Shown here: piece by piece, positions 35,188 to 48,762 of the stretch | Layout: each line of letters begins with the position of its first letter | Numbering within the stretch: the stretch's first letter is position 1 | Assembly: GCA_025667525.1 (NCBI GenBank) | Contig: JANFOE010000053.1 | Location: 436,501-500,500, forward strand | DNA: 64,000 nt | Source: Glebionis coronaria | Lineage: Eukaryota > Streptophyta > Magnoliopsida > Asterales > Asteraceae | Reading direction: 5' to 3' | Translations under genes and position numbers: made by a program | Notes under the pieces: model-generated | Told to the model about the DNA's origin: nothing | The model's database searches: none | Seen by the model: only the letters and a program-made list of their open reading frames with translations

Positions 35188-35735
35188 CACTACAAGAATC
35201 TCCTTGTTTAGGGTCGAAAATTTTGACCCTAAATAGGCAAGACATTCGACCCTAAACTTTAGGGTCGAAATATTCGACCCTAAACTGGCGACCCAAAACT
35301 TTCGACCCTAAAATCTCTTTGTAATTTAGGGTCGAAAATCTGGGCCCCACCACTTTTCAGCCAAATTGTTGACCAAAATGTAGGGTCGAACACCTTTGTA
35401 ATTTAGGGTCGAAAATTTCGACCCTAAATATTATCCACGTGTAAATAAAAAAAACATTGTGAAAATGTTTTTATTTGTTTTAATGTATTAAATTAGGGTC
35501 GAAGCTTTCTTTCATATTTAGGGTCGAAAAAATCGACCCTAAATATTATCCACGTGTAAATTAAAAAAACATTGTGAAAACATGTTTGTAGGATTGATTT
35601 TGGGTCGAAATTTAGGGTCGAAATTTTCGACCCTAAGATTTAGGGTCGAAATTTCGACCTGAAGTATATAGTTAGGGTCGAAATTTCGACCCTAACTATA
35701 TACTTAGGGTCGAAATTTCAACCCTAAATGTTGCC
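35188..35735. repeat. Left terminal and subterminal repeats of CACTA
   Basis: The terminal CACTACAAGAA is followed by about 20 occurrences of TAGGGTCGAAA or TTTCGACCCTA, often paired head to head as palindromes of about 24 bp. A 35-bp segment containing ATTATCCACGTGTAAAT occurs twice (about 35426 and 35547). Confidence 0.9.
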
Positions 35736-36015
35736 TGGACAAAAAAAACTGCATTTAGCAGCTTGTTTCCAGATTGTTTTCGGGAAAAAATCTATATTTC
35801 AACAAATCCACAATACTACAAATCACTAAACGGTACAATACTAATAATCTACTATACGATAAATAGCCAAAACGTTAGAATACATTTCACCAAATCCTTA
35901 TTTCACAAATGTAACAAGTCTAAAATTATTACGCATCACAATAAATCCATGTTTCACAATTTAACAAGTCTAAAGTTATTACACATAATAAAAAGTCTAA
36001 AACCAACAACAACTC

Positions 36016-39000
36016 CTAATCTGAATAGTCCCCCTCATCAACATCCCCCTCATCAGCATCCGAGTTAATTAGCTCATTATCGGACATGTTGTTGGCATTC
36101 TCAAGATCTTGAGCCAACTCGTCGACGATCCGAGTATCATTTTGATGAGGATTTAGGCTGACGGTATAGTTGGGACTTTCCCGAGAGTTAGAACTCGAGG
36201 GGCCAGTGGTGTTGACAACGGGTCGATGACAGTTGTTGAAACTGTTATTTTGGGTAAATAGAGGTTGGAGTGGCTTGAGAGGAGCATTATATGGAAATCC
36301 GGGAGGGGGTTGAGGCATACCACAGAACTGGGGCATAACAGGGACCTAAGGCATACCAGGGAACTGAGGCATACCAGGGAACTGAGACATACGAGGCATA
36401 TAAGAGAATTGGGGTGGCGGTACAAAAGGGTTATTAGGTCCGGTATACCCTCGACCCATGTCATGTGAAGTATAATGAGAAATTAAATGACTTAGGTGGG
36501 CGTTGTTTACCTCAGCATTTTGTTGCGCTACACTAGCATACATATGGGCCAAATTAGCCCGTTGCTGCGCCTCCTCAGTTTGCTTCCTCAACATCTTTTT
36601 TTCTTGCTCATGAATCCTAAATAGCTCCGAGAGCTATTCTCGAGTCACTCCCTCACTATAAGAACTACTCCCGCATCCATATGAGGTACCACCACCCGGC
36701 AACTTCCTGCCCCTGCCGACGATATTTTGAGTGTTGTGGCTCGGATTTACTAGATTAATTATTTCTTGATCAGTTTTGAACTGCTCAGCACCTCAAAGAA
36801 TCGCTTCTTTTATGGTCATCATTTTCGACTGTGAAAAAGAAAGAGAAAAAAGAAGTTAAAAACAAATAAAAATATGTTATTAAAGCATGTATAAATTAAA
36901 TTACTTATATATCTGTCTTGAATTTCCTCGGCCATAGTGCCATCTTTTTTTGTGCGTGTCCTCTTCCAAGTTTGTATAAGGTCCTCGTCAGCCCCATGGG
37001 CGACTTTCTGTACAATATCAAATAAACTAGACTAAATTACATGGATCGTCCCTGTGGTTTGTACAAAATTATTACTTTCGTCCCTCGAGTTTCAAAGTTT
37101 CATGGGTCGTCCCTAACTCTGAAACTAGTAACACCATTGGTCCCTCCACTAACTGATCGTTAGTTAGTCAAACAAAAACACCCATGTGCCTTGCATGTGA
37201 TGGGCAATTTGGTCTTTTGACACACATGCAGGGACTACCCATGAAATAAATTTGTTACAATTTTTAAAATTCAAAAAAATATTTTTTAAATAAGAAAATA
37301 TAGTTTTAAAATTCCAAAAGAAATTGAAAATTTCGAAAAAAATAATTATAATTCGAAAAAATATTTAAAATTCAAAAAACAAAAAAAAATATATCTAAAA
37401 TTCGAAAAAATATTTAAAATTCAAAAAATATTCGGCAAACAAATAAAAAATATATTTATGATACAAAAACATATTTTTTAAATAAGAAAATATATTTTTA
37501 AAATTCGTAAAAATGTTTAAAATTTCGAAAAAAATATTTATAATTCGAAAAAATATTTAAAATTCGAGAAACAAATAAAAAACATATATTTAAAATTCGA
37601 AAAACAAATACAAAAATATTTTTAAAATTCGAAAAAATAATTTTAAAATTAAAAAATTATTTCCAAAAAATTTTAAGATTTCGACAAAACTTAAAGACGA
37701 CGAATTCCAAAAATATTTATTTTTAAATATTTTTAAGAACAAACTTTAAAAAACATTTTTTGATTAACTTTTGAAACTTTTTTTTCGAAATTTTAAATAT
37801 TAAATTTTTAAGTTTTTTCGGAAGCAAGGTTATTTCGAAATTTTAGAAGATTATTATCAAAAAACTTTACTATTTAAAAAAAATATTCTAAAAAGCCAGG
37901 TTATTTCGAATAAATTTAAAAATTTAATATTTAAAATTTCAAGAAAAAAGGTCAAAAAATTTATCAAAAAGCATTTTTTTAATTTTTTCTTTAAAATATT
38001 TAAAAAATAAAGTTTCGAATAATTTTTCTTAAAACTTTAAAAAAATTTCGAAAATATTTTTTCTTAAAATTATTTAAAAGAAAATTAAAAAAAACATTTC
38101 TAAAACGTTTTTAAGTTTTGTAGAAATTTTAAAAATTTTTGGAAATAATTTTTGAATTGTTAAATTGCTTTATCGATTTTTAAATATATATTTTTATTTG
38201 TTTTTCGAATTTTAAATATTTTTTTGAGTTATAAATATTTTTTTCGAAATTTTAAACATTTTTTCGAATTTTAAAAAAATATTTTCTTATTTAAAAAGTA
38301 TTTTTTCGAATTACAAGTATTTTTTCGAATTATAAATATTTTTTTCGAAATTTAAAACATTTTTTTGAATTTTAAAAATATATTTTCTTATTTAAAAATA
38401 TTTTTATGAATTTTAAATATATTCTTTATTTGTTTTTCGAATAATATTTGAATTTTAAATATTTTTTCGAATTTTAAATATATATTTTTTTTGTTTTTCG
38501 AATTTTAAATATTTTTTCGAATTATAAATATTTTTTTCAAAATTTTGAATATTTTTGCGAATTTTAAAAATATATTTTCTTATTTAAAAAATATTTTTTT
38601 GAATTTTAAAAATATAACAAATTTTTTTCATGGGTAGTCCCTGCATATGTGTCAAAAGACTAAATTGCCCATCACATGCAAGGCACATGGGTGTTTTTGT
38701 TTGACTAACTAACGGTCAGTTAGTGGAGGGACCAATGGTGTTACTAGTTTCAGAGTTAGGGACCACCCATGAAACTTTCAAACTCGAAGGACGAAAGTTG
38801 CAATTTCGTACAAACCACAGGGACCATCCGTGTAATTTAGTCAATAAACTAATAACAAGATATAAATAAACAATATAAAAACCTTTAAATGATCACAAAA
38901 ACTATAACGATTCTTACAAATTCGTTCCTTCCTTGAGCGAATGATTTTTTCCCTTGATGTGTAGAAACTTCGTTTTTCGAGCGGTTAACTGTATTAACTT

Positions 39001-39806
39001 CACTTCTCCTCACCTGATTCGGGTGGGACCACCACCGACACAAATCAAGCCACTCCACGGCTGATCTGTTGCCCACGTAGAACTCGATGGGGGCAGTACA
39101 AGCGCCGCCTCCTCGGGCGAATCATGGATAGAATAATAGTCAGCCTTCAGCTTGTTCTTATTTTTGCGCCAAAGTAGTCTCAACTTACAGTTAATTCCAG
39201 TGTTTATCCTTTCTCCTCCTACATATGTTTTCCCGCCATAAGTCACACTTTCACGACTATCCAACCAACCCGTCAGGTTGAAATAGGTCTACATGTAAAC
39301 ATATGCATTTAAATAGACAAACAATTTTCAACCAAAACAGTTAATAAGACTAGATGTAACGCAAACAATTAATACCTCAAGTGTAGGAAAGATATGGGTT
39401 TTGAGGTGCAATGGTATCTCTTCCCACTCGCAAGCAAGTGGAAGTGGTCGGACTGTTTCCCCCATCAGAGAGCTCAACATCGCAGCATGATTGCCGAACG
39501 GATGGAAGCTATTAAGATCATAAATATCAAATGTAACTGGCAGAGGTCCTCCATGCGCCCTATGCGTCCTCCTTAGGCTCGTATTAACCGTAACCATATG
39601 TGGTATCAGGTCACCTGCAAAGATTAGTTATTGAAGTTATTGATTCGTGAAAATTCAAGCAAAAAAATTAACAATAAGAGTTGACATAAAATAAAAATAA
39701 ATCACAATTTCTTACTTTCGCAATTGCCAGGTACGAACTTTGTAGGTCGTCTGGGTGGAGTACGACTAGCATCCCCACCGTGTGATCTACCACCTACACA
39801 CGCCAT
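36016..39806 (-). pseudogene. TnpA-like gene (Transposase_24 type), broken
   Basis: Five exons can be traced by GT-AG borders: 39806-39716, 39614-39376, 39288-38918, 37007-36905 and 36828-36016. The third and fourth exons carry the signature of the plant Ptta/En/Spm (Transposase_24) family: a Trp-rich block, NRSKNEV, THQGKKSFAQ, then KRTRTKKDGTMAEEI. The last exon encodes a Gln/Ala-rich probable coiled coil (KQTEEAQQRANLAHMYASVA), a proline-rich part with repeated PGMPQ and an acidic end. Defects: a frameshift near 39080 and at least three in-frame stops in the last exon (near 36796, 36634 and 36346). A Mutator-like foldback sits in intron 3, about 23 bp from its acceptor. Confidence 0.8.
37030..38842. 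mobile_element. Mutator-like foldback element in CACTA intron
   Basis: 1813 bp, flanked by 9-bp AATAAACTA duplications (37021-37029, 38843-38851), the size expected for Mutator-like elements. The terminal inverted repeats are about 210 bp, starting GACTAAATTACATGG. The interior has no gene: its left half is built of AAAATTCGAAAAAATATTT-like words and its right half of their complements, so the whole element can fold on itself. Confidence 0.88.
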
Positions 39807-39967
39807 CTGTAATATAACAAGTACATGAACACACAATTTCATGGACCGGTAATGCTAATACACAAATTCATAAAAATTTACACATTTAAACATATAAGAA
39901 CAATTCCATTAAAAAAATTACACATCTAAAGATTAAATCATTGTTTCATTCAAATTACAACTTAAGA

Positions 39968-42900
39968 TCAATTATCACAATCTAAATCATCGCTAGATAA
40001 AACTTCTTCAACAACATTATTAGGGTTCACTTCATCATCATCAGACATTTCAGCATCATCATCAAGGGCATGTGCAACGTCATCATCTTTATTATTGATT
40101 AGATCATCATCGTCTTCATTAACCTGTGTGGCGGACACTTCTGCCGATTCGTCATTCAAACTCAAATTTGTATCCTCCAAACAAGTCAAACCAACATTCA
40201 GCGTAAAATGTGATGAACTGCTACCATGTATAACATCTTGATCGGACTCTTCAACGTCGCCATGATAAACATGTTCGACCACCTTCCAACCCTTTGGTTT
40301 TCTAGCAAGGTCTTCAAGGTAAAATACTTGTGATACTTGTGTCGCAAGAATGTATTGGTTATTTTTGTGAAATTCCTTATTAGTCAAAATATGATGTATA
40401 CCCTACTCAATGTAAAAACATATATTGCGTTTCGTACAATTTGGGGGGTTAATGGTGTCAAACCATTTACATCGAAACAACACAACCTTGCGGTTGCCGA
40501 TATAAGTGAGCTCCAGAATTTTTTCGAGTTGACCATAATACATCTCTCCATCAAGCCCGGTTGTTGAAACATCGCTGCATTGAGTGGTGTGAAGTTTATC
40601 ATGTTCATGTATCACAAACCTCATACCGTTAACTATGCAAGCGGGGTATGTACATGCACTAGTATGTCCACATGCCAAAGAGAATAACTCTTCATTACAG
40701 TCGCCTGTCGTTTTTTTTCTTCACGAATCTACGAAAGAGATACAAACATATTTAGATATATGAGCAATAACTCCAAGGTAATATATCTAATGTATTTACC
40801 TTGTGACTAAACCAGGCGGGAAACCTCGTTTCCACGTTATCAGACGTTTCTCTGCAAAAGTTCATGATATTAGGATAAGTCATCCCGAAAGAAGATTTTT
40901 TAAAATATAGATAAGGAAGAAACATACTCTTTGTAAGCCAAGATGTCTGATTCGATTTCAGGACTGTTGTTAAGTATATACTATACAACTGCCCGCGTAA
41001 CATCTAAACTCATATGAGTATTTTTGACTCTACCCATAAGTTTGCATGAGGACCGGAACACATCGAATTTATCTTTTTGTTCAGGCAAACCGTCGTCATT
41101 CCTGTCAAGACGGTTAAATCTCGTCTCGACATCCTCAGCAAGATAACGCGAACAAAAAGTTAATGCTTCTTCTGCAACATAACCCTCCGCAATAGAACCT
41201 TCAGGCTTTGCTTTATTTCGGACATAATTCTTTAGCTTATTCATGTATCTTTCAAATAGATACATACACCTGCAGCGAATGAGGGCACCTAGAATAGCCT
41301 CATCGGGTAGATGTACAACCAAATGAGGCATTATGTAAAAAAAAGCAGGAGGAAATATTTGCTCTAAATTAATCATCACACTGATCAATTGGTTTTTAGC
41401 TTTTACCATGTCCTCCTCTGTCAAAATTCTAGAACAAAGCTGCTTAAAAAACAAGCAAAGCTGGATTATAGGATCTGCAATGTTTTTGGGCAAGTATTGT
41501 TGTACTCCGTAAGGAAGTAACCGTTGCATCATTATATGACAGTCATGAGATTTCATGACCGTTATATTTTCATAATTAGCGATGACTTTTTGCTTAAAGT
41601 TGGATCCAAACCCATCAGGTAGTCTAACTCCTTTGATGAATTTACAAAAAAAGTTCCCTGTTAGCTTTGGTGAAAGAGTACTTTGGATGAGGCTTCTCAA
41701 ACTTCCCATTTCCTTTTGGAACTAACCACAACTCGGGTCGAACTCCCAATTTTTCCAAGTCTTGCATTGCCTTTGCCGTGTCTCTGGATTTGTCGTTTTG
41801 TAACAAGATATTCAGTATTGCCTCAAGCACGTTCTTTTCGATGTGGATGACATCCAAATTGTGTTTTAGTAGAAGAAAGGGCCAATACTCAAGCTCCCAA
41901 AAGATAGAACGCTTAGTCCAATTCAATTCAACATTTCTATTAGGAGGTGGGTTGGTTTTCTTAATATCTGGATGCTTCCCCGGCTTACGTTTCAAGAGTT
42001 TATTAATTTGTAACTGGATATCCATTTTGGTAAACTTTCCCGATTTAGTCTTCCGTCCGGCTTTACCATGGAATTGTCTAGTTTTACTCCTTAGATAATG
42101 ATTTGTTCTTAACCATCTTCTATGACCAACATAAACGATTTTATTCTTGATAGCCATCGATGGAGTGTCCTTGTTACAAGTGGGGCATGCGTAGTAGACT
42201 TGCCCAACCCACCCAGAAAGACTACCCCGAGCTGGAAAATCATTGATGGTCCATAAAAGCGTCGCTTTCATATCGAAATAAGTACCCGTAGCAGCGTCTT
42301 TCGTCCTGATTCCTTTCCATAAATCTTTGTTTCTTTAATCAAAGGCGCTTAGAAAACATCAATATTTTTTCCAGGTGATTTAGGGCCGGGAATTAACATC
42401 GTCAACATTAAAGAAGTTTCTTCCATACACATCCACGGTGGTGTGTTGTATGTTGTCAATATGACCGGCCACATGCTGTAATTTTGACTCATAATGCCAT
42501 AAGGATTAAAACCATCAGCAGCCAACCCTAATCGAACGTTTCTAGGGTCACTAGAGAAATCAGGTAGCATCATGTCAAAATGTTTCCATGCTTTACCGTC
42601 ACACTGGTGATTCAACTTACCATCCTTAGATTTTCCAGTAGCATGCCAAGTCATCCATTTTGCTATGTGTTTTGTTTTGAGCATGCGTTGAAGTCTAGGT
42701 TTTAACGGAAAGTTACGCACCACCTTGTTTGCAACCAACTTCCCCTTTGATTTCTTTGGGTCTTTATATCTACTCTCTCCGCAGACTGGACAATTATCCC
42801 TCTTTTTGTTATCCTCTGATCCCCAATATAAAAAACAATCGTTTATACAAGCATGAATCGATTCGTATCCTAACCCGATCTTTCTGTATGCCTTCTTGAT

Positions 42901-43527
42901 TTCATAGTATGACGATGGGAAATTGAAACCTTGACTACGGGTACAAAACTTTTAGAGACAAGCTAGAATCTGGTTAAACCCGACATCACCAATTTTATTT
43001 AAAACCTTGATGTGTGCAATCTCTGTTGTAAATTCCAATGTAGTCAAATTGGTAAGCGTGTGCAACTTTTGGGTGGACCTACTAAGTAACTCTTCAAACT
43101 CGTTATTAGGACCTGTTGTTTGATCAGGTGGAGTTTGAGTCGGAGGAGTTTGAGTCGGAGGAGTTTGAGTCGGAGGAGTTTGAGTCGGTGGAGTTTCGAC
43201 ACTAGTTATAGAAATATCTTCTAAGAACGTATTCATGTCAAGGTGTTCAGGTGACTGTGATACTTGTGTAGGAAGCTGAAGAATCGGTTCACCGTGATAT
43301 TTCCAAGTGGTATGATATTCGTCCCACCCGTGTTAGGATAAGTGTACCTCAAGAGTGTGGAGGTCAACCAATCTCTCACAGTTACAACAACATTTACATG
43401 GCCAACGGATCATTTGTGTGATGGGGTGCACAAATGTCTTACAATGCTCGGTGAATCCAAAAAGACCATATAAAAATTCATCGGAATTACGATTAGATAT
43501 AGTTGTCCAACTCTTATCAATTATCAT
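39968..43527 (-). pseudogene. tnp2 (TnpD-like) CACTA transposase, broken
   Basis: Domains in order on the minus strand: the transposase-associated N-terminal domain (DKSW at about 43515, then Cys-rich PCKCCCN), a TPPTQ repeat linker, the tnp2 transposase core (WHATGKSKDGKLNHQCDG; DFSSDPRNVRLGLAADGFNP; FPARGSLSGWVGQVYYACP; EYWPFLLLKHNLDVIHIEKN), a DUF4218-type domain (FCKFIKGVRLPDG; DCHIMMQRLLPYGV; MPHLVVHLPDEA) and a DUF4216-type end (YYGQLEKILELTY; KVVLFRCKWFD), then an acidic tail. Breaks: in-frame stops at 43333-43335, 42952-42954, near 42349 and at 40403-40405, a frame change after about 42349, and another near 41660. The start is placed at the Met of MIIDKSW because the family starts there; an acceptor-like CAG lies just before it. 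Confidence 0.88.
43125..43195. repeat. 15-bp tandem repeat in tnp2 linker
   Basis: GGAGGAGTTTGAGTC repeated about four times in frame, encoding TPPTQ repeats on the minus strand. Confidence 0.85.
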
Positions 43528-43619
43528 AACTGCGTTGCAAATAAACATTATTCAAATAAATGATTTAATTAAACACCTTAAAACAAATAATCAGGAATGT
43601 TTTTTCACCTACTAGTGCA

Positions 43620-44690
<1,071 letters not shown>

Positions 44691-44737
44691 ATACATTTTA
44701 ATATAAGACAAAAAAACCCCACCTTTAGTATAAGTAC

Positions 44738-45115
44738 GCTGCTGCCGTGGTGGTGGTGGCTACAGTTGCTGCTGCCGGCGGTGCTGGTTGTTACTGCTGC
44801 CGTGGCGGTGGTGGCGGGTGGTTGCTATCACATTTATTAATAGTAAACACAGTTAATAAATAAGAAAATTAATAGATAAAAAAATTTAATAGAACAAAAA
44901 TTAAACAAGAATTGAATTACCTTATCCGAAATTAAACAAAAAACATAATTAGTGGTCGTGTGCGAGTGTGGTGGTGGTGGTGGTGGGATGAGACGGTGGT
45001 GGTGGTCGGATGAAACGATGGTGGTGGTGGGATGAGACGGTGGTGGTGGGATGAGACAATGGGAATGATGAATGATGAATGATGTTGAATGGGATGATGA
45101 ATGATGTTGGTGGTG
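44738..45115. repeat. GGT/GCC-rich simple repeats
   Basis: Two GTGGTGGTGG-rich patches (about 44738-44825 and 44955-45115) separated by AT-rich sequence. The second alternates with GGGATGAGACGGTGG units. Confidence 0.8.
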
Positions 45116-45187
45116 GTGCTCCCGTTTTTTTTAATGAAGATATGAAGAAGGATGATGAATGATGTATGTTTGTTCTAATTGTGGATA

Positions 45188-45375
45188 GAATTTAGGGTCA
45201 AAAATTAGGATCGAAATTTTCGACCCTAAATTATTTTAATATTTAGGGTCGAAATTTTTGACCGTAAATATAAACCGCGAATTTTTTAATTTGGGTATGG
45301 AATTTTAAAATTTTCGTGAAATTTTTTGAAAATTAAAGTTAGTGCCAAATTTAGGGTCGAAATTTCGACCCTAAA
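45188..45375. repeat. Internal copy of CACTA subterminal block
   Basis: Contains paired TTTAGGGTCGAAATTT/CGACCCTAAA words and the flanking CCGCGAATTTTTTAATTTGG segment. The same block recurs at about 48763-48900, so the DNA between (tandem arrays and GRF gene) is flanked by subterminal-type repeats. Confidence 0.75.
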
Positions 45376-46250
45376 TTTCGAAACTAGAATAATTTAAATT
45401 TAAAATGTTTTAAAAAATTAATGAATAGAGTTTATAAATTACTAAATTATTTATATAAAATAACAACAAATTATTTTATTTAGATAAAATATTAATAAGT
45501 AAGACGAATATATTTTATTTATGTAAATTTATTTTCTAAATTACAATAATTACGTTTTAAAATAGTAAATTTCGAAACTAGAATAATTTTAATTTTAAAA
45601 TGTTTTAAAACATTAATAAATAGAGTTTATAATTACTAAATTATTTATATAAAATATTAACTAATTATTTTATTTATATAAAATATTAAAAAGTATCAAT
45701 AATATATTTTATTTATATAATTTTATTTTCTAAATTACAAAAATTACGTTTTAAAATAGTAAATTTCAAAACTAGAATAATTTTAATTTTAAAATGTTTT
45801 AAAAAATTAATAAATAGAGTTTATAATTACTAAATTATTTATGTAAAATATTAAAAAATTATTTTATTTATATAAAATATTAATAAGTATCACTAATATA
45901 TTTTATTTATGAAAATTTATTTTCTAAATTACAATAATTACGTTTTAAAATAGTAAATTTTGAAACTAGAATAATTTTAATTTTAAATGTTTTAAAACAT
46001 TAATAAATAGAGTTTCTAATTACAAAATTATTTATATAAAATATTAACAAATTATTTTATTTATATAAAATATTAATAAGTATCACTAATATATTTTATT
46101 AATGTAAATTTATTTTCTAAATTACAATAATTACGTTTTAAAATAGTAAATTTCGAAACTAGAATAATTTTAATTTTAAAATGTTTCAAAAGTTTAATTA
46201 ATAGAGTTTATAATTATTAAATTATTTATATAAAATATTAACAAATTATT
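45376..46250. repeat. 194-bp tandem repeat, about 4.5 copies
   Basis: AAACTAGAAT recurs at 45381, 45575, 45768, 45963 and 46156 (periods 193-195 bp). AT-rich, non-coding. Confidence 0.92.
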
Positions 46251-46252
46251 TT

Positions 46253-47608
46253 ATGATATGAGTCTAAAGGGAATCATATTACATGATACGAGTCAATAGG
46301 GTATCGTATTACATGATACGAGTTAATAGGGTATCGTATTACATGATAGGAGTCAATAGGGTATCGTATTACATGATATGAGCCAATGTGGTATCGTATT
46401 ACGTGATATGAGTCAATGTGGTATCGTATTACGTGATATGAGTCAATATGGTATCGTATTACATGATACGAGTCAATGTGGTATCGTATTACGTGATATG
46501 AGTCAATATGGTATCGTATTATATGATACGAGTCAATGTGGTATCGTATTACGTGATATGTGTCAATATGGTATCATATTATATGATATGAGTTAATAGG
46601 GTATCGTATTACGTGATATGAGTCAATATGGTATCGTATTACATGATATGAGTCAATAGGGTATCGTATTACATGATATGAGTCAATAGGGTATCGTATT
46701 ACATGATATGAGTCAATATGGTATCGTATTACATGATATGAACCAATAGGGTATCGTATTACATGATATGAGTCAATAGGGTATCGTATACATGATATGA
46801 GTCAATAGGGCATCGTATTACATGATATGAGTCAATAGGGTATCGTATTACATGATATGAGTTAATATGGTATCGTATTACATGATATGAGCCAATAGGG
46901 TATCGTATTACATGATATGAGCCAATAGGGTATCGTATTACATGATATGAGTCAATAGGGTATCGTATTACATGATATGAGTCAATAGGGTATCGTATTA
47001 CAAGATATGAGTCAATAGGGTATCGTATTACATGATATGAGTCAATAGGGTATCGTATTACATGATATGAGTAAATAGGGTATCGTATTACATGATATGA
47101 GTCAATATGGTATCGTATTACATGATATGAGCCAATAGGGTATCGTATTACATGATATGAGTCAATAGGGTATCGTATTACATGATATGAGTCAATAGGG
47201 TATTGTATTACATGATATGAGTCAATATGGTATCGTATTACATGATATGAGTCAATAAGGTATCGTATTAAGTCAATAGGGTATCGTATTACATGATATG
47301 AGTCAATATGGTATCATATTACATGATATGAGTCAATAGGGTATCGTATTACATGATATGAGTCAATAGGGTATCGTATTATATGATATGAGTCAATAGG
47401 GCATCATATTACATGATATGAGTCAATATGGTATCGTATTACATGATATGAGTCAATAGGGTATCGCATTACATGATATGAATCAATATGGTATCGTATT
47501 ACATGATATGAGTCAATGTGGTATCGTATTACGTGATATGAGTCAATATGGTATCGTATTACATGATATGAGTCAATAGGGTATCGTATTATATGATATG
47601 AGTCAACA
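46253..47608. repeat. 30-bp minisatellite, about 45 copies
   Basis: Unit GATATGAGTCAATAGGG plus TATCGTATTACAT. Near 46378-46600 units alternate between two variants (CAATGTGG/ACGTGATATG and CAATATGG/ACATGATACG), giving a 60-bp higher-order period; later units are more uniform. Because 30 is divisible by three, artefactual open frames appear on both strands. Confidence 0.97.
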
Positions 47609-47609
47609 T

Positions 47610-47693
47610 GGAGGGAAAACATTGGCGGGAAAACATTGGAGGGAAAACCTTGGAGGGAAAACCTTGGAGGGAAAACATTGGAGGGAAAATGTT
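47610..47693. repeat. 14-bp tandem repeat, six copies
   Basis: GGAGGGAAAACATT repeated six times with few changes, placed directly between the minisatellite and the promoter region of the GRF ORF. Confidence 0.92.
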
Positions 47694-47713
47694 AACAATT
47701 TCCCTCACTTTTT

Positions 47714-47724
47714 AGCATAAAAGG
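47714..47724 (+). promoter_or_regulatory. TATA-like box before GRF ORF
   Basis: AGCATAAAAGG about 75-85 bp upstream of the ATG, followed by an A/C-rich leader containing repeated CACACAC and TTATCATCAC words, typical of a plant 5' leader. Confidence 0.45.
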
Positions 47725-47798
47725 AGAACCACACACACTGCTTATCATCACAACCACCAGCATATCACACACACTTATCATCACAAACACATTTTATT

Positions 47799-48263
47799 AT
47801 GAAGATGTTGAATCATGAAGCTTTTCCGTGTACGTGTGGACGTGGAGATGTAGTTCTTCGACAATCATGGCAAGATGATACCTTTGGTAGACAGTACTAT
47901 GTTTGTCCACGTTCAAAGGTGCAACCTTCAGTTTCATACGGATGCGGATTTTCTTTATGGAAAGACGAACGAGTCAGACTACTTGTCAATTCTCTTGGAG
48001 ATTCAATGAGCTTTTCTCCTCCAAGCTCTTCTTCAAGACCTTCAACGAGCTTTTCTCCTCCAAGCTCTCCTTTGAGACCTTCAAGGACTCCAATTTCTTC
48101 TCCAAGCTCTTCAACGTGTGCAAACTGTGTACGCTTGTATGGAATGATAATGGTACTTGAGAGTACAATAGAGTTGTACAAAAATTGCGATAGGCACACA
48201 ATGGATTCAGCTGCACTACTTCACGACCTTTACGATGACATGGGGAACCTTAGTTTGAACTAG
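47799..48263 (+). CDS. Small GRF-type zinc-finger protein inside the CACTA element
   Basis: Intact 154-residue ORF. The N-terminal GRF zinc finger has the family pattern: Cys11 and Cys13 in CTCG, Gly-Arg at 30-31 (FGRQYYVCP), Cys36, and Cys49 in GCGFSLWKDE with the conserved Trp54. The family is a nucleic-acid-binding module found alone or fused in DNA-processing proteins. The middle (residues about 70-108) is Ser/Pro-rich with an internal duplication of SFSPPSS...RPS, and the C-terminus (about 112-150) is predicted helical. The start is chosen as the first Met; a second Met is two codons on. It lies on the strand opposite to the transposase genes, in a cassette flanked by subterminal-type repeats, and is the only unbroken ORF of the transposon. 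It may be a captured host gene or an element-encoded accessory; I cannot tell which. Confidence 0.8.
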   Translation: MKMLNHEAFPCTCGRGDVVLRQSWQDDTFGRQYYVCPRSKVQPSVSYGCGFSLWKDERVRLLVNSLGDSMSFSPPSSSSRPSTSFSPPSSPLRPSRTPISSPSSSTCANCVRLYGMIMVLESTIELYKNCDRHTMDSAALLHDLYDDMGNLSLN

Positions 48264-48762
48264 TTTGTGATGTGTTTTTCTCCGTGTTTACGAGTCTAAT
48301 ATCGTAGTAATATCCATGTTTAATTAAGCGCGTGTTTAAGTGTCCGTGACGAATAAAATTATGTTTAGGAGTGTTTGTCTGTAAGTCTCCCATGTGATAG
48401 TACAAAAGGTTTTATGTAATATTTGGAATAAATAAATATTTGTTTTATAAATGTCTCATTTTTATTATATAAACGTCGCAACTGTTCGTAAAGTCTAATG
48501 ACTTTAAGTCCCCGTATCGAATAAAATGTATCGTTAGGCGTTTTGTTCGTATCTTCTAACATAAAAGTTACATAAGTTATATATAAGTATAATAATAATA
48601 ATTCAAAATTTATTTTAATAATTATGAAAAAAAATATTTTTTGCAATTAAAACACATTATCATTGAATAAAACATATATTTAAAATTTAAATATATACAT
48701 ATATTAATATTATAAAAGGATTCAGACTAAAAGAAAATTTTAAAAATATATTTAATAATTTA
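48264..48762. other. Downstream region of GRF ORF
   Basis: AT-rich, presumably the 3' untranslated region followed by non-coding sequence. AATAAA occurs at about 48429; no other gene seen. Confidence 0.5.

Noticed and set aside
46253..47608. CRISPR-like array or repeat protein genes (46378-46596 plus, 47404-47622 minus)
   Set aside because: The 30-bp units are contiguous with no spacers, so not CRISPR; the ORFs follow from a unit length divisible by three.
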